Origin: Colius striatus
Lineage: Eukaryota; Chordata; Aves; Coliiformes; Coliidae
Direction of reading: 5' to 3'
DNA length: 64,000 nt
Assembly (NCBI RefSeq): GCF_028858725.1
Contig: NC_084772.1
Coordinates: 19,073,548-19,137,547, forward strand
Part shown: positions 1 through 12,900 of the stretch, one piece after another
Position numbering within the stretch: position 1 is the stretch's first letter
Layout of the letters: each line of letters begins with the position of its first letter
The notes under the pieces: model-generated
The model's input: only the letters and a program-made list of their open reading frames with translations
What the model was told of the DNA's origin: nothing
The model's database searches: none
Made by a program: the position numbers and the translations under genes

Positions 1-2374
1 AATCAGGGTCATTCCTGTGAATATATCCAGTGGTTGTAACCAGAGTAATTTACATAATTACAGAAAAACACTCTGCTGGAGTCCACAATATCTTCACCTG
101 AGTCTGTGATGCCTGTCAAATGGAGTGAGATGCATTATAGCCTTTGCCTCTTTAAAAAAACCCAAACATGTAAGTGGTGCCTTGTCTTGATCTTGCCTTT
201 TTCATTGGAGGATTGAGTGTTCTGAAATTGAATGCGTGGGGCAACTTAGATGCTACTAGCTTAGGCTCAACACCCAGCTCAGATGAGTGGAATAGCTTTA
301 ATCTCACCCTAAGGAGGCACTGAAGGTGTTCATACTCTTGGTGAAGTTGGTGAAAACAGGCTCCTAGTAAGTTAATCAAGCCAGCATTTAAGGTAGAATT
401 TGGTTCTTTCAAATATTTCAGCCTCATACCTAGTTCTGGTATCCCTGCTGAGAATGCTTAGAAGCCTCCTTAGAGGTAGGTGCACATTGTGGGAAATGCA
501 GATCTCTTAGTACCTCTCTGTTTAATAAGCAACTAAGACTATATGAGTACAGGCTCACAAGCATGTAGTGACTAAAAGATAGTGCTGGAAGATGATGCCT
601 GAGATGAGTAGGAGGATATAATTTTCTTGTGAGAATAAACAGAGGAGAATGTTTGGACAATTCTAGGCCCCAAATGACTGAAGAACAGCAGTTTGAAGCT
701 CCACATCTCTGCAGTCTGATCCCCTAACGTTGGTCTGTAAGGAGCATCCTCCACTGCTGCAGGGGCAAGGGTCAGAAGGTGTCCTTACCAAAGGCCATGC
801 ATGTGGATTCAGACATGCAATGTGGTACACTTGAAGTTAATTGTCTGTAGCTAGATGGTGTGAGTAACTCATCAAGGTTAATTAGACTCAGCAGTAGAAA
901 AAACCATTCTGCATTCCTATTGAAAAGATATCATCCTTCCACGAAAGAGGCCTCTGAGCCTATGTGTATAGTGACTGCATGGATGAAATGTAGATGTCTT
1001 TTTGTCCATACTAAAAACCAGGCCTGTTCAAAAGACCTCATTAGCAGATCTTCCCAGCACTAGCAGATATTCCAGCAGATATTTCCACACTTAAAATGAG
1101 CAGCAATACAGCTGGAAGTAACAAGAACTTGTATTTTTTAGGAAGTGGGGGGATAATTATGGCAGAAATTGTGGAGGTTTATCTTCAAATAGGACTATCT
1201 TGCATCAGAGCATGCAGGGAGTATAGAACAGAAAAAGACTGGTAAAAATATAGCAAGATCTCATTTCATCTGATTTAGTATTCTTAACAGTGACAGCTGA
1301 TGTTTCAGAGCATTTGTATGGAGTCTATCACTAATGTTGTGACGTTACATGAGATAATAGCTGCAGAAGGAGCAAGGTGCACCCATGTGACTCCCATTCT
1401 GAATGTAGCAAAATAGTCCAGAAAAACACTGAGAAAGTTCAGGCAGATGTGTACAAGAAAATTCACAGTAGATATGTGATGGCTCACAGGAGACAGTGCA
1501 GAAGTGAGATGAAAGAGATGAAAATTGGAAGTGGTTTTCAGCTTTCTATTCAGGTTGTATGGCAGACATTCTATTTTTCCACCTAGATAAGTACAAAAGG
1601 GGGAGTATTTGTCCATCTCTTGCAGCTGAGAGTTGCCTGTAAACAAATCAGCTGGGGCAAAGAAAGTGAGGACATGTTCCTGCATTTAGAGAAGCATATC
1701 ACCAGTAAGAACTCTGTGTTTACAGTCCTTTAGGGAAGGACAGGTGATGGACAGGTGATAGCAATCTGTGATTCCTTTTTCCAGCAAGCTGTACCTCTAT
1801 ACAGCTTCTCCAAGGATTTCTATCTCTAGAAATGGAGAAAAGACTAATTCACTTCCAAATTAATATACCAAGAATCTAAGCTATACTGATATTTTATCTA
1901 TGTATATGGCATGTTGAATATCTGGGGGGTGGTATTGTACTGGATATTTCCTATATTGTCTATTTATTTCAGCAGAAATACCAAGTTACTAATAAAGTTC
2001 ATAGCTGTAGCAATTTGATGTTTTGGCACCATGAATTTGACAACAACAAATTTAATGTTTCACACAACACTGTGAAAAAAAGGAAAAGTCCAAAGAATAG
2101 TGGGTTAATCTCTGGTTTAAAATTCATTAAATCATTTCAGAAGAAAGAAACTAAAACTTATTAGAGGCAAGTGTTCTTGTTAAAAAGCAGAAAACTTGCT
2201 TTGTCTGTGAAAGTAACTCATGCTTTCTGAGCTTGTCATTGCTATAGGAGCTGCAGGGCTGAATGAAAGATGATGACACTACCCAAGGCACTTAAATGTT
2301 GTCTTTCCAGGCTATTGAAGCTGAGAAAGATAAGAGTGATCCCAAGAATAAAGTACTGAATGAAGAGCCAAAGG
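1..2374. other. No gene recognised
   Basis: AT-rich unique DNA. Short open frames (up to 126 codons at 1305-1685, minus) have no family resemblance and overlap other open frames. Confidence 0.6.
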
Positions 2375-2490
2375 CCATCACTTCATTTCCCAGCCCTGAT
2401 ACAGTTTTCTTTAACTGTCTCAGGCAAATCACTTAATGTCCGTGTCTATTTCCCTCTCTGGGGATTTGCAATAGTACTTTTCCATCTCAT
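2375..2490 (+). repeat. MIR-like CORE-SINE relic
   Basis: The stretch around CAGGCAAATCACTTAATGTC followed by TATTTCCCTCTCTGGGGATTTG and CAATAGTAC follows the order of the mammalian MIR core: 'caagtcacttaacctctctg', 'cagtttccc', 'aatagtac'. This is an old, diverged copy in sense orientation, recognised by eye against remembered consensus. Confidence 0.6.
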
Positions 2491-5400
2491 TTTGGTGGTG
2501 GTTTGGTTTCTGAAGATCTTAGCACAAGTGGGATAAAGCATTCAATAGAGGAATCATATTTTAATAAATGACATTTCACCACTAAGGGTCATGATGAAAC
2601 ATTATGGCCTTAAGGGATTGTCTGGGGGAAAAACCACACTTTATTATTCAAAACTTTAAGAATATGTTGACAAGTTCAAAACTGAAAGGCATAACTCAGC
2701 TGAAGCCAAGGGAGCTTCTACCAAGAATTGATTTAGTACAATTGTAGGAGATACTTCTGGAGCAGTGACTGAAATATTAGGAAATACTGTGAAATTCAGA
2801 TCCAAGGCACATGGCACAAGAAACCTGAACTAATATTTGAGCTTACTGAAAGTAGGTGGTGAGGTTGTCACCCAATTACCTGACAGGTGAAAGACTAAAT
2901 TAGTTGGTTGGTAATGTGGATTCCTGTCAAAAGGTTGTATGCCTTGTGGGCAGGGTGGGATTGTCCTGTGGTGAAAAATAGCCTGTTTCAGCCTCGATGT
3001 GCTATTAGATGTCTGTGAGTCTGTGGTGTTAATGTGAACTGCTGCAGTTGAAAACACTACATGATATTTGCTTTATTTTTCCACCTTTTGCTCTGTTTGA
3101 AGATTCCCAAAGTCGTGACCTTTCAGACGCCTCTTTGGGGGGCAGGGAAACAACTTCTGTTTCCAAATATACCATTTCGGTTTCTACCTGATCTCTTGAA
3201 ACTTTGTCAGCACATTTTCTTTCTCTTCTGTGGCCTCTCTGCTGTTGCCATGTGGGGGGTTTCTGGGCAGAGACTGAATAACATGCCCGTTAAGCTGCGG
3301 GCAGAATACCTTTTGACAAAACTGTGTCCAGAAAACTTCACAGGCAGTTTTAACAAGGCTTCTGGAACTGATAGGACTGTGAAGTTAGCCACTGTGACAG
3401 CAAATTTATAAGCTGTGAATAGAACACTGCACTGATTATATTGATTTTGAAACCTACCACCAAGGCTGCTATTCATTGACATTCTTGTTGGCAGTGTGTC
3501 ATGGAAGATCCATCTATGTTAAAAGTGAGGCGCATTAATACTAGACTTGTCAGATTTGTCTCAACTCAAATCCAGCCAGTGCAGGCTTCAAAGGTATCAT
3601 TATAAAGATGCCCCATATCCTGGGCACTTGGGACTTTTCTGGGTTTGTTTTTACTGTAATATGCATGCCTTAGCTAAAATATTTTCTGGACAGGTCTTGT
3701 ATGAAGTCTGCTAAACTCAGCTAGCAGAACACTCATGAAGTCATTAGTAATTGTCTTGGCTGTGAATACCCATTTTCTCAAGTTAACAGTTGTGTACACT
3801 CTAGGACTGTTCTTTGCCCGTGGAAGTTCGTTTTAAAATGTATTGGGGACAAAACATTTGGGTTGAAGTTGGCTCGAAGCATCTGGCCCGTGTTAGCACA
3901 AGCGATGGCAGCTACACTTGGGTTTGTAAAGTAGGGCACTCTGCAAGGCTCTGAGCCCCATGGCTGAAGTGCTTTACACAGCCCACCAGAAACTGTCAGC
4001 AAAGACACAAAAATGAAATGGATTGAAAAGTCTTGACAAAAACCTTGGGGGGCTGGCACACTCCCTTGTCTCCCTGCAAGGAGGAAACTCTTTAACATTT
4101 TTAATTGCTTCCATTTTTTTTCTCCTTGATGGTGACATTTTTTCCCCTCAAGTGACTACAATGGTAGTTCACTTACCATTTGTCCTTTCCCAAGCCCATG
4201 TGACTTTGTTTTCCTTAGTTTTATTTAATTGATTATAACTAATTGACTCTCAGTTTAGGGAATAGATGTTTCTGAGCTTGCTGGTCTGGTCTTAATTTCT
4301 TTTTTGTGAAGTCTGTGTCTCATAGCCCAGAACTGAGGTACAAGGTTATTCTTTTTCAAAATAAAAACCCACCCAAACCAAACTGCAAAAAACCAAAACC
4401 CAACACCACAAAAACAAACCCCAAACAAACACCTAAAAGAAGACAAGCATTATTGACTTATTTTTAGATTAAAAGAAAGACAAACTCTGCTTTCAGCATC
4501 TCACTGGGTGGCCCAATTCTAGCAAAAAGGCAGCCTGAGCTTCATTGAATGCCCTCAATAAGGCTGGCTGAAGTGGCTGCCTGTTTGGAAACAAAGGTTT
4601 AAAGATGGTGACAGTGAGGGTTCAGCTGAAAGCAAGAAATGCCCTGCCCTTGGCACTGCCATAGATTCAGTCTCCAGTCTTGGAAGTCACTTGAAGCTTA
4701 CCTTAAAATCAATTCAGTCTTCTGCCTGCTTTTGGTTTCACTGTGCCTGGGATACAAGCAGGACTGCATCTCCTTCGGATCAGGCTTTCAGATGGCTACC
4801 TACATAAACATGGCTTTTTCTGTCTGGGGTGTGCATCTATCACATTGAAATCTAGGAACAAGACACAGCAGCTTACTCCAATGCATCATCTCCACGGTAC
4901 AATACTTGTTTTGCTCTTTTAAAACACAAGGAAAACAGATTTCCTTGGCAGTGGAAATAATTCCATTTGAATCTCTGTTAGGTAGATAATTATATTTATT
5001 TTCTTATGTAAAATACTTAGAGATACTTGAGAGAAAATGTTGTTTATTTGCTGGATGCATTTAAAAATGAACCACTGTCTAAATAACAGTGATTCATGAG
5101 GCTGTGTAATGCAGCTGCTTCCTTTCCTTCTTCCTTGGGAGCAACCCCTCCTGCTCTGTGGGATACAGTCACAAGCGGTGCTCTTTGCACACCACAGTCC
5201 CTGATGAGTATCCCAGGAAAGATTATGTGATGACTGAGGGAATTGTTAGTCCTGGTTTTCGTGTTTTGTTTCCCTTCCCCACACAATTTCTTTCGTATCC
5301 TCTACTCTGGGTTTTAGAGGAGGAGTCCAAGCAGTCCCTTGATCCTGAAGAGATGTTCATCAGTCTGCTGGCAACACTCTTTATTTTTGCTACGTCATGG

Positions 5401-6609
5401 TGTGTGTTTTTACACTTGCAAAGGGTGAGGGGCATTTCTCAATGGCCCAGTCCTACTTCCATTAATCTCTCTGTCTCCTTATGCCTTCTTTTTGGCTGCT
5501 TGGTGATTATTACACAGGCTTCCTCTCTGAAATAAGAACAAAATGTGCAGGAATCTTTGCTATACCACAAAAGCTAAGGGAGCTTAAAGAATTGTTGTGC
5601 TTTACCCAAGAGCACCATCTCCTGGTGCCATGCCTCTCCATTTCTGGGAGTTCTGCAGTCGAGCCAAATTCTGCTTGAAGGGGAAGATCACTATGGAGAA
5701 GTGAAAGCTTGTCATTCCGTGCCTGGTGGGAGACTCACCATCATTTTCTCTTTAGCAGCTGCAGAACCTCTCTCTGGACTATTTTCACTTGCTTTTGCAG
5801 ACATAGCCTTCTGATCTGCTCATTAGTGACAAAGCTTCAGAATTCCTTGCGTTTCTTGGCTGGCTTTGAGTCCTTCCCTGCATGGTCCTGCTGCTCATAT
5901 TCTTGCACTGAGTTTGCTTTTCTGGGGAAGTTTCTCTGCCCTTAATTTAATTCTTCTGAGCTGCTTTTTAACTGTTAAAATCTGTGTATCTTGACCAAAT
6001 GACAAGTCCCTCTGAAATACTCTGAACATCCAAAGAAGAAATTGTATTAAGGACCCCATTTTGGACCAATATGAGATTATATCATTGACTTGAGATTGGA
6101 GAGAGTTCTGTGGATGGAGTTTGGGTCAAGGGAAACCTTATGAAAAGCCTGTCTTTAAAAGCTGAGTGCATATAAAGCATGATACCCAAAGAATCTCATT
6201 TGAATCAGTGCTCTTTTCTGCCTGTGTGCAAAACCAGGAGGAAAAATAATAAACTCTTTATATTTGAAAAGGGGCCAGCTGACAAGCAGATTAAGAGAAT
6301 CTTATCATCCATGAATCAAATCAATTTTGATTCCTAGATACATAGTTTTTGCAGATATAACTTTAAACTTTTGTTCTATTATTCTGTTACCAGCTGAAGT
6401 ATAAAGTCACAGCTGGAAAGAAATTCATCACTTTGCTGGCATCTTGGGCAGACAAGATACAGGGATCTATCAAAGAAATATCACGACCATGTGCTCTGGA
6501 TAAAAAAATTATTGCAAGATGGAGACAAGAAGGGCTCTCTGACCTCATTTTGCACTGGTTTTACTGTTTCATGAGTCATTTAAACCAGAGATTTTACTTT
6601 CTAGGAGAA
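2491..6609. other. No gene recognised
   Basis: Unique DNA with scattered short open frames. The longest, 3061-3411 plus (116 codons) and 5158-5535 plus (125 codons), show no family signature. It contains the A/C tract at 4356-4437. Confidence 0.6.
4356..4437. repeat. A/C-only low-complexity tract
   Basis: About 80 bp composed almost entirely of A and C (AAAACCCACCCAAACC, AAACAAACCCCAAACAAAC). The opposite strand is G/T-rich with several GGG or GGGG runs. Confidence 0.75.
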
Positions 6610-6800
6610 ACTTTGGAATTGCAAGGGTAGTTAAGCATGGAAAAGATTTCCTTGAGGGTGGTGAAGTCCTTATCCTTAGAGGCTTCCTGGAACAGATTAG
6701 AGAAATATCTGTCAAGAATAGTTTGTGTAGCTGAGGCTGCCTTAGGCAGGAAGATGGAATGAATGACCTTTGTGGTTCTCTTCCAGCCTTGTTTTGATGA
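6610..6800 (+). repeat. Old diverged CR1 3' fragment
   Basis: The order of elements matches the 3' part of ancient sauropsid CR1: a GGTGGTGAAGTCC block, CTTAGAGGCTTCCTGGAACAG, ATTAGAGAAATATCTGTCA, then AATGACCTTTGTGGTTCTCT and TCCAGCC. It is in sense orientation, lacks a clear terminal octamer repeat and is much more diverged than the other CR1 copies here. Confidence 0.65.
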
Positions 6801-7999
6801 TTAATCCTCAAAGGGAGTGCATGTAGTCTGTGCTACATTTGATCTGAGCTAGGATGTAAGCACATTGGTTGTTAGTGCAAAGCAAACACTCTGACTGAAC
6901 ATCACTCATAAATTTTTCTTCAGGTGTCTGTATTGCAGAATGGGAAGCTGATTTTATTTCTCTGAAAGGAAGAGCCTTGAGGGTTAGGTGGATGAACTCC
7001 CCAGGATGGTCTCTGTCATAATTGGATGTGTTAACCTCTATCAGAGGCAGGAGAATGCCCCTTGTTCATACCCTAACTAATCATTGTAGATTCTGCTAAA
7101 CTCTCTCAACTACATATAACCTTACTGTTCTGTTCAAAAAGATGGTCAACTCATATTCATGCCAGTAAAATCTTTGTTCACCCTGTTCCTATTCCCAATA
7201 GAGATACTGCATATTGTACCAGCAAGGCTAAAGACTGAGCTTTTCAATGCATGTGTCTTCCTAGGTAAATCTAGAGAATTTAGCATGGCAGGCTCTCAGG
7301 GCAGCCTTTTTGAAGTCTTTGGGCCCTATTACAAGCACATAATGTCACACTGGAAGTGATAAAATGGAGAATTCCTTTTGGAAACACTTTGGAGACCTCC
7401 AGTGCTGCAGTTATCACTCACTATTGCTTCTGACTGACACAGCTGCAAAGACACTTACAAGTGATCTTATCACATGAATCTCATTAGAAAGTGCCCACTG
7501 AAGTATTTTCAAAGCACCTTTTCAAAGCATGCTGCTGCTTTCCACCCTTCTTCCATCTCACTCAAAATGCATCCACCAGAGTGGCTGAACAAAGTCAAGG
7601 AGAATGTAATGCATCCATCATTTCTTTTTGAGGTTTCCCTTGATAAACCAAATATTTCACTAGAATGAATCTGGAAGACTAGTGCTCAAGTTTAACATGG
7701 AAACATTGCTCAGCAGGACTCGCTTTGGGTCTTACACTATAAATGAGGTCATATATTCAAAAGGGAACTAAATACTGAGGTTTACCAGATAGGATTTGTA
7801 TTGTGCTCTTGACAGGCACTATTTATGTCTCATTAAAAAAAAGTTTCTTGCAGATTAAAGTTGCAGTAACTGGTACAACCAGTCTCTGGGTGTATTTTTA
7901 AGCTACAAAATGTACTGCTCAATATCCTATGATTATAGCAGATTCAGACTTTATTTGAAGAACATATCTGTGTGTGACTGTGCTGCCAGAGTTGCAAAT
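6801..7999. other. No gene recognised
   Basis: AT-rich unique DNA. Nothing supportable seen. Confidence 0.6.
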
Positions 8000-8152
8000 C
8001 ATAGAATCATAGAATGGTAGGGGTTGGAAGGGACCTTTAGAGATCATCTAGTCCAACCCCCCTGCAGAAGCAGGGTCACCTAGATCAGGTCGCATAGGAA
8101 CATGTCTAGGTGAGTCTTGAAGACCTCCAAGGAAGGAGCCTCCACAACCCTA
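8000..8152 (-). repeat. CR1 fragment, 5'-truncated
   Basis: It opens with ATCATAGAATCATAGAATGG and TTGGAAGGGACCTTTAGAG, the reverse complement of the avian CR1 3' end, then runs about 150 bp to GGAGCCTCCACAACCC. It is therefore on the minus strand. Confidence 0.95.
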
Positions 8153-11100
8153 TTATTTACACGACATACTGGGTTTTTTCTTCCATTGCTTTTATAGTCA
8201 ATTTGGTGTGGTCCCTGAGTTACAGGTCAGCAACTGCCTGTGACACCATCTGGTAGCTCTGTGCTAACCCTAGACCTGTGTGAAAACCACGAGCAGAGGT
8301 TTAAAACTAGGATGTTGTGCTTTATTTTAGCAAATGCCCTTTTGAGACACTGAAGCTGCAGAGTAACCTCCTCATACACCTCTGTTCAGTGCTTAGCAGC
8401 AGCTCTGTAGATCCATCCCCTACTCAACGTTATATGAAAGTGTGAAAACAAATGAATTCAAATTCGCAGCACTTGGGTTTGAAGTTTGAGTACCCACCAG
8501 TAGGAGTGTCTGGGCTTAGATTATTGGAATAGCAGCATCTCAGTTTCATAATAGTTGAAATATATTCCAGTTTGAAGAGACAGGAATGACTGTTGCTGAA
8601 ATTCATATTTGGATCCTGAGCCTCCCAGAAGCCTTTGAGATATTTGGAGATAGATTTATCCTATGCCAGCCTCCTGAAATGTTTGAAAATTGAGGTTATT
8701 TTAACTCTTTTTGTTCTCTCACCTTGGAATATCTTTCCCTATTCAGTTTTCTTCCAGGTGTAAAGGATTTGGAAAAATATGGAGTTACAAGAGAGCACAT
8801 CAGGGATTTTGTCAGAATGTCCCGTAGCCTGGAGGTCTAAGGAAATAAAGTTATGACAGCAAATAGTTTTCTATCCTTCATTGACAAGTTATCTCTTGAG
8901 ACAAAATGGCTAAGGAGCATCAGTGAACATGTATCCTTACAGATCTGCTGACTGTGATGGTGTAAGGAAAGACTGAATACCTCTGGGGCAAGAGGAATGA
9001 ACTAAGGGAATGCCAAGCGTAAACGAGGGGTATTTGCACAGATTTTGTTCCACAAGTGAGCAGAACTGAAGGGAGACTGACCTGCCTTACTGCCATATCA
9101 CCTTCCTGAGTTGGCAGAGCAGCTTCATTCTGTGGGCTGTCCAGACAGGACCTTTCTGAAGGGCTAAACTTGCATTTCTTTACAGAATGTTCTCTCCATA
9201 TTATTTTTGAACATGCAGTTACATGGCAAGCATACTTGTATTTCTCTTGATGGGAATGTTTACAAGCCCAACATTTGTGATGCTTTTAAACCCAAGATTA
9301 TTTAGTCTTCTAATTTAGGAACAGTTTCTTTCACTTGTCTCTGCAAGCCTGGTGTTACCAACTGTAAGTTGGCTTCAGCTTCAACTTAAAGAACTTAAAA
9401 CATATTATGAGGTTGATTTAAAACGAATAAGGAAATACTGTTTTCCTCTCCCTTATCTTTTATGCTGATGAATTCTTCACTGTGGGCTCCCATTAATAGT
9501 AAGCACATAATAGATTAGATCTCCTCACAAGGTTTCAGCTTCCACCTGCAGGATATCATATGGGCAAAGACAAAGGGGATCCCCTCAAATAAGGATTCCA
9601 GTCAGCAAACTAATAAACTGGGAAAGTTTTTGTGAGACTGATATCCTCTGACAATCTCGTGGCTGTAATGAGTAACAAGGTTCAGTGGTCTGCAGACCTC
9701 AGGCTTTGCTGCTGCCCCTCAGCAGAAATGGTTGGCTGCACTGAAGAACAGGGAGCTCTCTGGTCATCAATAAGAGATAACAAGCCTTTGCACTTCTGGG
9801 CTGTGGCTGTGTCCAGAGTGCAGTGCAGTGAGGTGAACTTGTGTGTGGAAGCTGCTGTCAGGATTCACCTGATCTATTTCTGTGCCGCCTGACGTGCAGA
9901 AGCTGAGGACATGGAGAGAGAGGTTAAAGACTTGATGCAGAATGTCAGACCTTTTCTTTGTGTTTGTCCTTTTGCCAAAACAAATTTAGTGCTGGAGAAA
10001 GCTGTCAGCTTCTAGTGCTGGAGAAATATGTCTTCACTACCTACAGCTGTTATGGGAGGATCCTCTTGTTCTTGATTTCTCACCAGATTGGTCACTCAGA
10101 TCTTGCTTTTAATGAGATTTCTTGCTCCAGAGAGATACCACAAAAGACTATTGGGCTGAACCTCTTCATACCAGATTATGCTTGAATAATTCAAGCCTAT
10201 TAGCATTCATCCACATCCCCACCATGCCTGTTGCTCAACTAGAGTTATTCCTAAGTATCTTTTTTCCCCTTTTCTTGTTCTGTCTTCTACTCTACCTCAC
10301 TTCTTTCTTAAAAAGATACCCATCTACACCATCTGCCTCTCCCATTAAGTTCCATGGAGAATGCTGACTGCTGGTGTAGATGTCTTGTGTGACCTACCAC
10401 TAACAAGAAATAGGTTACTGTTGAACACACAAGCTTTGGATTCTGCTTTAGGGTCAGAAGTAATTACAGCAAAGGGGATTTCTTAGCAGGATTGTTCATG
10501 CCTCTTGATCATAAACCTCACAGCATCAGGTCAGCAGGGATCAACTCTGGGACCTTCCACACATAAGGCACTGGCCTCTATCAACTAAAATAGAAATATT
10601 TATGGTAAAAGCCTACTGCTTTTCTTAGTACTTCTGTTACAGAACAATGACATGCAATATTGTAACCTCAAGCAGGGAATATCTGAATTTAAGAATGGCT
10701 GATGATGAGAGACGTCATTGTTTATGGTGAATTTCTGAAGAGGTAATTGGCAGAGTCTTGCTTTGCTCTGCTGTCATTCATTTTGTATCAATCTGCAGTG
10801 GTAAAAATAAACTAAAGCCATTCTTGAGTTTTTTGTGAGGGTGTTTCCATTTGTGACCTGTAACACCTTAATGGAGGAGAATCTTTGACTCTGTTTCTTG
10901 TCTTTACTAACAACAGTGAACCTCACACCCCAGCAAACTCATCTGCCCAGACACTGCTTTTCCTCACTTTTAGATTACTGTCTCAGTAGGGTGCATTTTC
11001 TTGAAACAAACCTTGTGTGATTGTAAAGATAAAGTATGTATAGGAACAATGGCAATTGTTTGGGTGGGTAAGTTTGTCATGAAGAAGTAGAGGCTTCCCA

Positions 11101-12767
11101 GCCCTCCAGCACAAGACTAACAGTAAAGCTATCTTTCCTGACTTTGCCAGTGACCTACTGAGTGACTTTATCCAGCAAGGATGCCAATTAGCAGTAGTTT
11201 AGTCCAATGGGATTAGCTGGAGACTGCTAAATTCATGTCGTGTATGCCTCTGAAAGGCCAGCACCAGCCTGTCCTTGCTGGGTTGGATATGAATGGGCAT
11301 ATGAAAGGTGAACTATTGTATATTCTATCACTTATTCCCTTGGGCCATGCAGTCTTCTCCTGTAAAACTGAACTTTAAATATGATAGTTATTAAGGCTTG
11401 TCCAGGCTTGAGATTTAGCTCATATAAATTCTGACAGGAACAAATGACTCTCAATTGTGACCAAACCTTCCTTTCTCTCCATTCCTTTGCCTTTCCAGGT
11501 CTGCTATTTGAATAGCAAACTGAATCATAATAGCTCAGAAAGATAAACAGCTGCTTTAAAACAAAGTTTTCCAACTCTCTTCCTAATAAAAAAGCTTATT
11601 GCAATGTGCTGTGCTACAGCTGAAAGCAACATTCTGTTCTAAAAGTGGCTAAGAGCAGGTAACTTCTTAGGAGAGTGGAGCATGTCAAGCTCAGTGGAGA
11701 AGACGACATAGTGGAATTCAGTTTCCTGGGTAAAGGCTCCATCAGATAATACAAGCAAGTGTTGATGGAAAAGCAGGTAGACCAAGAAAAGTTACTAATA
11801 TGTATTTGAAAGCAGCTAGATTTGGGAGTTAGGTCAGCAGGCACAAAACACTCAGCAAATGATTTCTGACTACGCTATTGAAGGGCATATTTCCCACTCT
11901 GTTCCTGTTTTGCTCTGCCTTTTTGTTTCCCCTATTCATGAAGCAAATACCAAAGAGCAGTGACTGAGGGTACTGTGAAGTTGGATTAATAATGGTCTGG
12001 CTTCAGATCAACTGATTGACTCAAAGTCATGTCAGAGAGCTGCAATCTGTTCTTTCAGTTTGAGTCAAGCAGCATACTTACTAGGGCAAATGAAATGCAA
12101 AGGCAGGGGTAGAAGCCTGCTGTCAGTGATTTTTGGGGCAGGAGGGGTCACTAACTAATGCCTAAGGCCTTCCCAACTCTTCTTTTGTCAGGAAGCAGCA
12201 ATAGCCAGCCAGAGTTTTCATGGATCCGGCATGGCCAGAGCTGGCAGGAAGCCCACAGCCGTTTTGTTACTCACAGCAGTTGTCTGCTCAAGGCAGCTGC
12301 TTTGCTTCTACCTAGAGCTGGCCGTGAAAATACACCCCTGGTAAAGACAGCCCACATAGCACATTTGTCAGTTCAATTAAATTAGCTTAAAAAGATCTCT
12401 CATGTTTTATAGATGCAGCTTTCTTGCGTATTCAAGGTCTGTTTTTCAAGAACAGTGTGTACAGCGTCTGTCCTGCCAGGGCTCTGTTCTCTTTGGGAAT
12501 CTTGGAGCAATATCAGGAGCTGACTATAGTTTTACTTAGGTGGAAACAACGTGTCCTTTGGCTTAAGATAATGGTACTCTGCAAAGCTGCAGGAGTTTGC
12601 TGTTAGTCAATGGTCCCTGTAAAAATACTCGATGATGTTGCAGAGGGAAAGAGGATAAAACCAAACTGCCTTGTGCCAAGTGATAAAACCTTTTGCATAT
12701 GGTTATGCTGCTATCCCTTGCCCTTATAATGCCTTTCACAGAAGGATCTTCAGACATTTTCCAGACG
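8153..12767. other. No gene recognised
   Basis: Unique DNA. Short open frames only, the longest under 90 codons and without recognisable domains. Confidence 0.6.
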
Positions 12768-12900
12768 TTAGCTAATTAATCTCCATAACATCCCTGCGAA
12801 TTAGGTGACTTATCTACTATTTTACAGACGGGTGAGCTGAGGCACGTAGAGGTTAAGTGTCTTTCCTGAAGTTAAACAGTGAATTAGAGAGAAATTCTAG
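12768..12900 (-). repeat. MIR-like CORE-SINE relic, well preserved
   Basis: CATAACATCCCTGCGAATTAG, then ATTTTACAGACGGGTGAGCTG, GGCACGTAGAGGTTAAGTGT and TTAAACAGTGAATTAGAG follow, in order, the antisense MIR core ('acaaccctatgaggtagg', 'attttacagatgaggaaactgaggca', 'cagagaggttaagt'). It is notably well kept for a repeat that is rare and ancient in birds. Confidence 0.75.
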
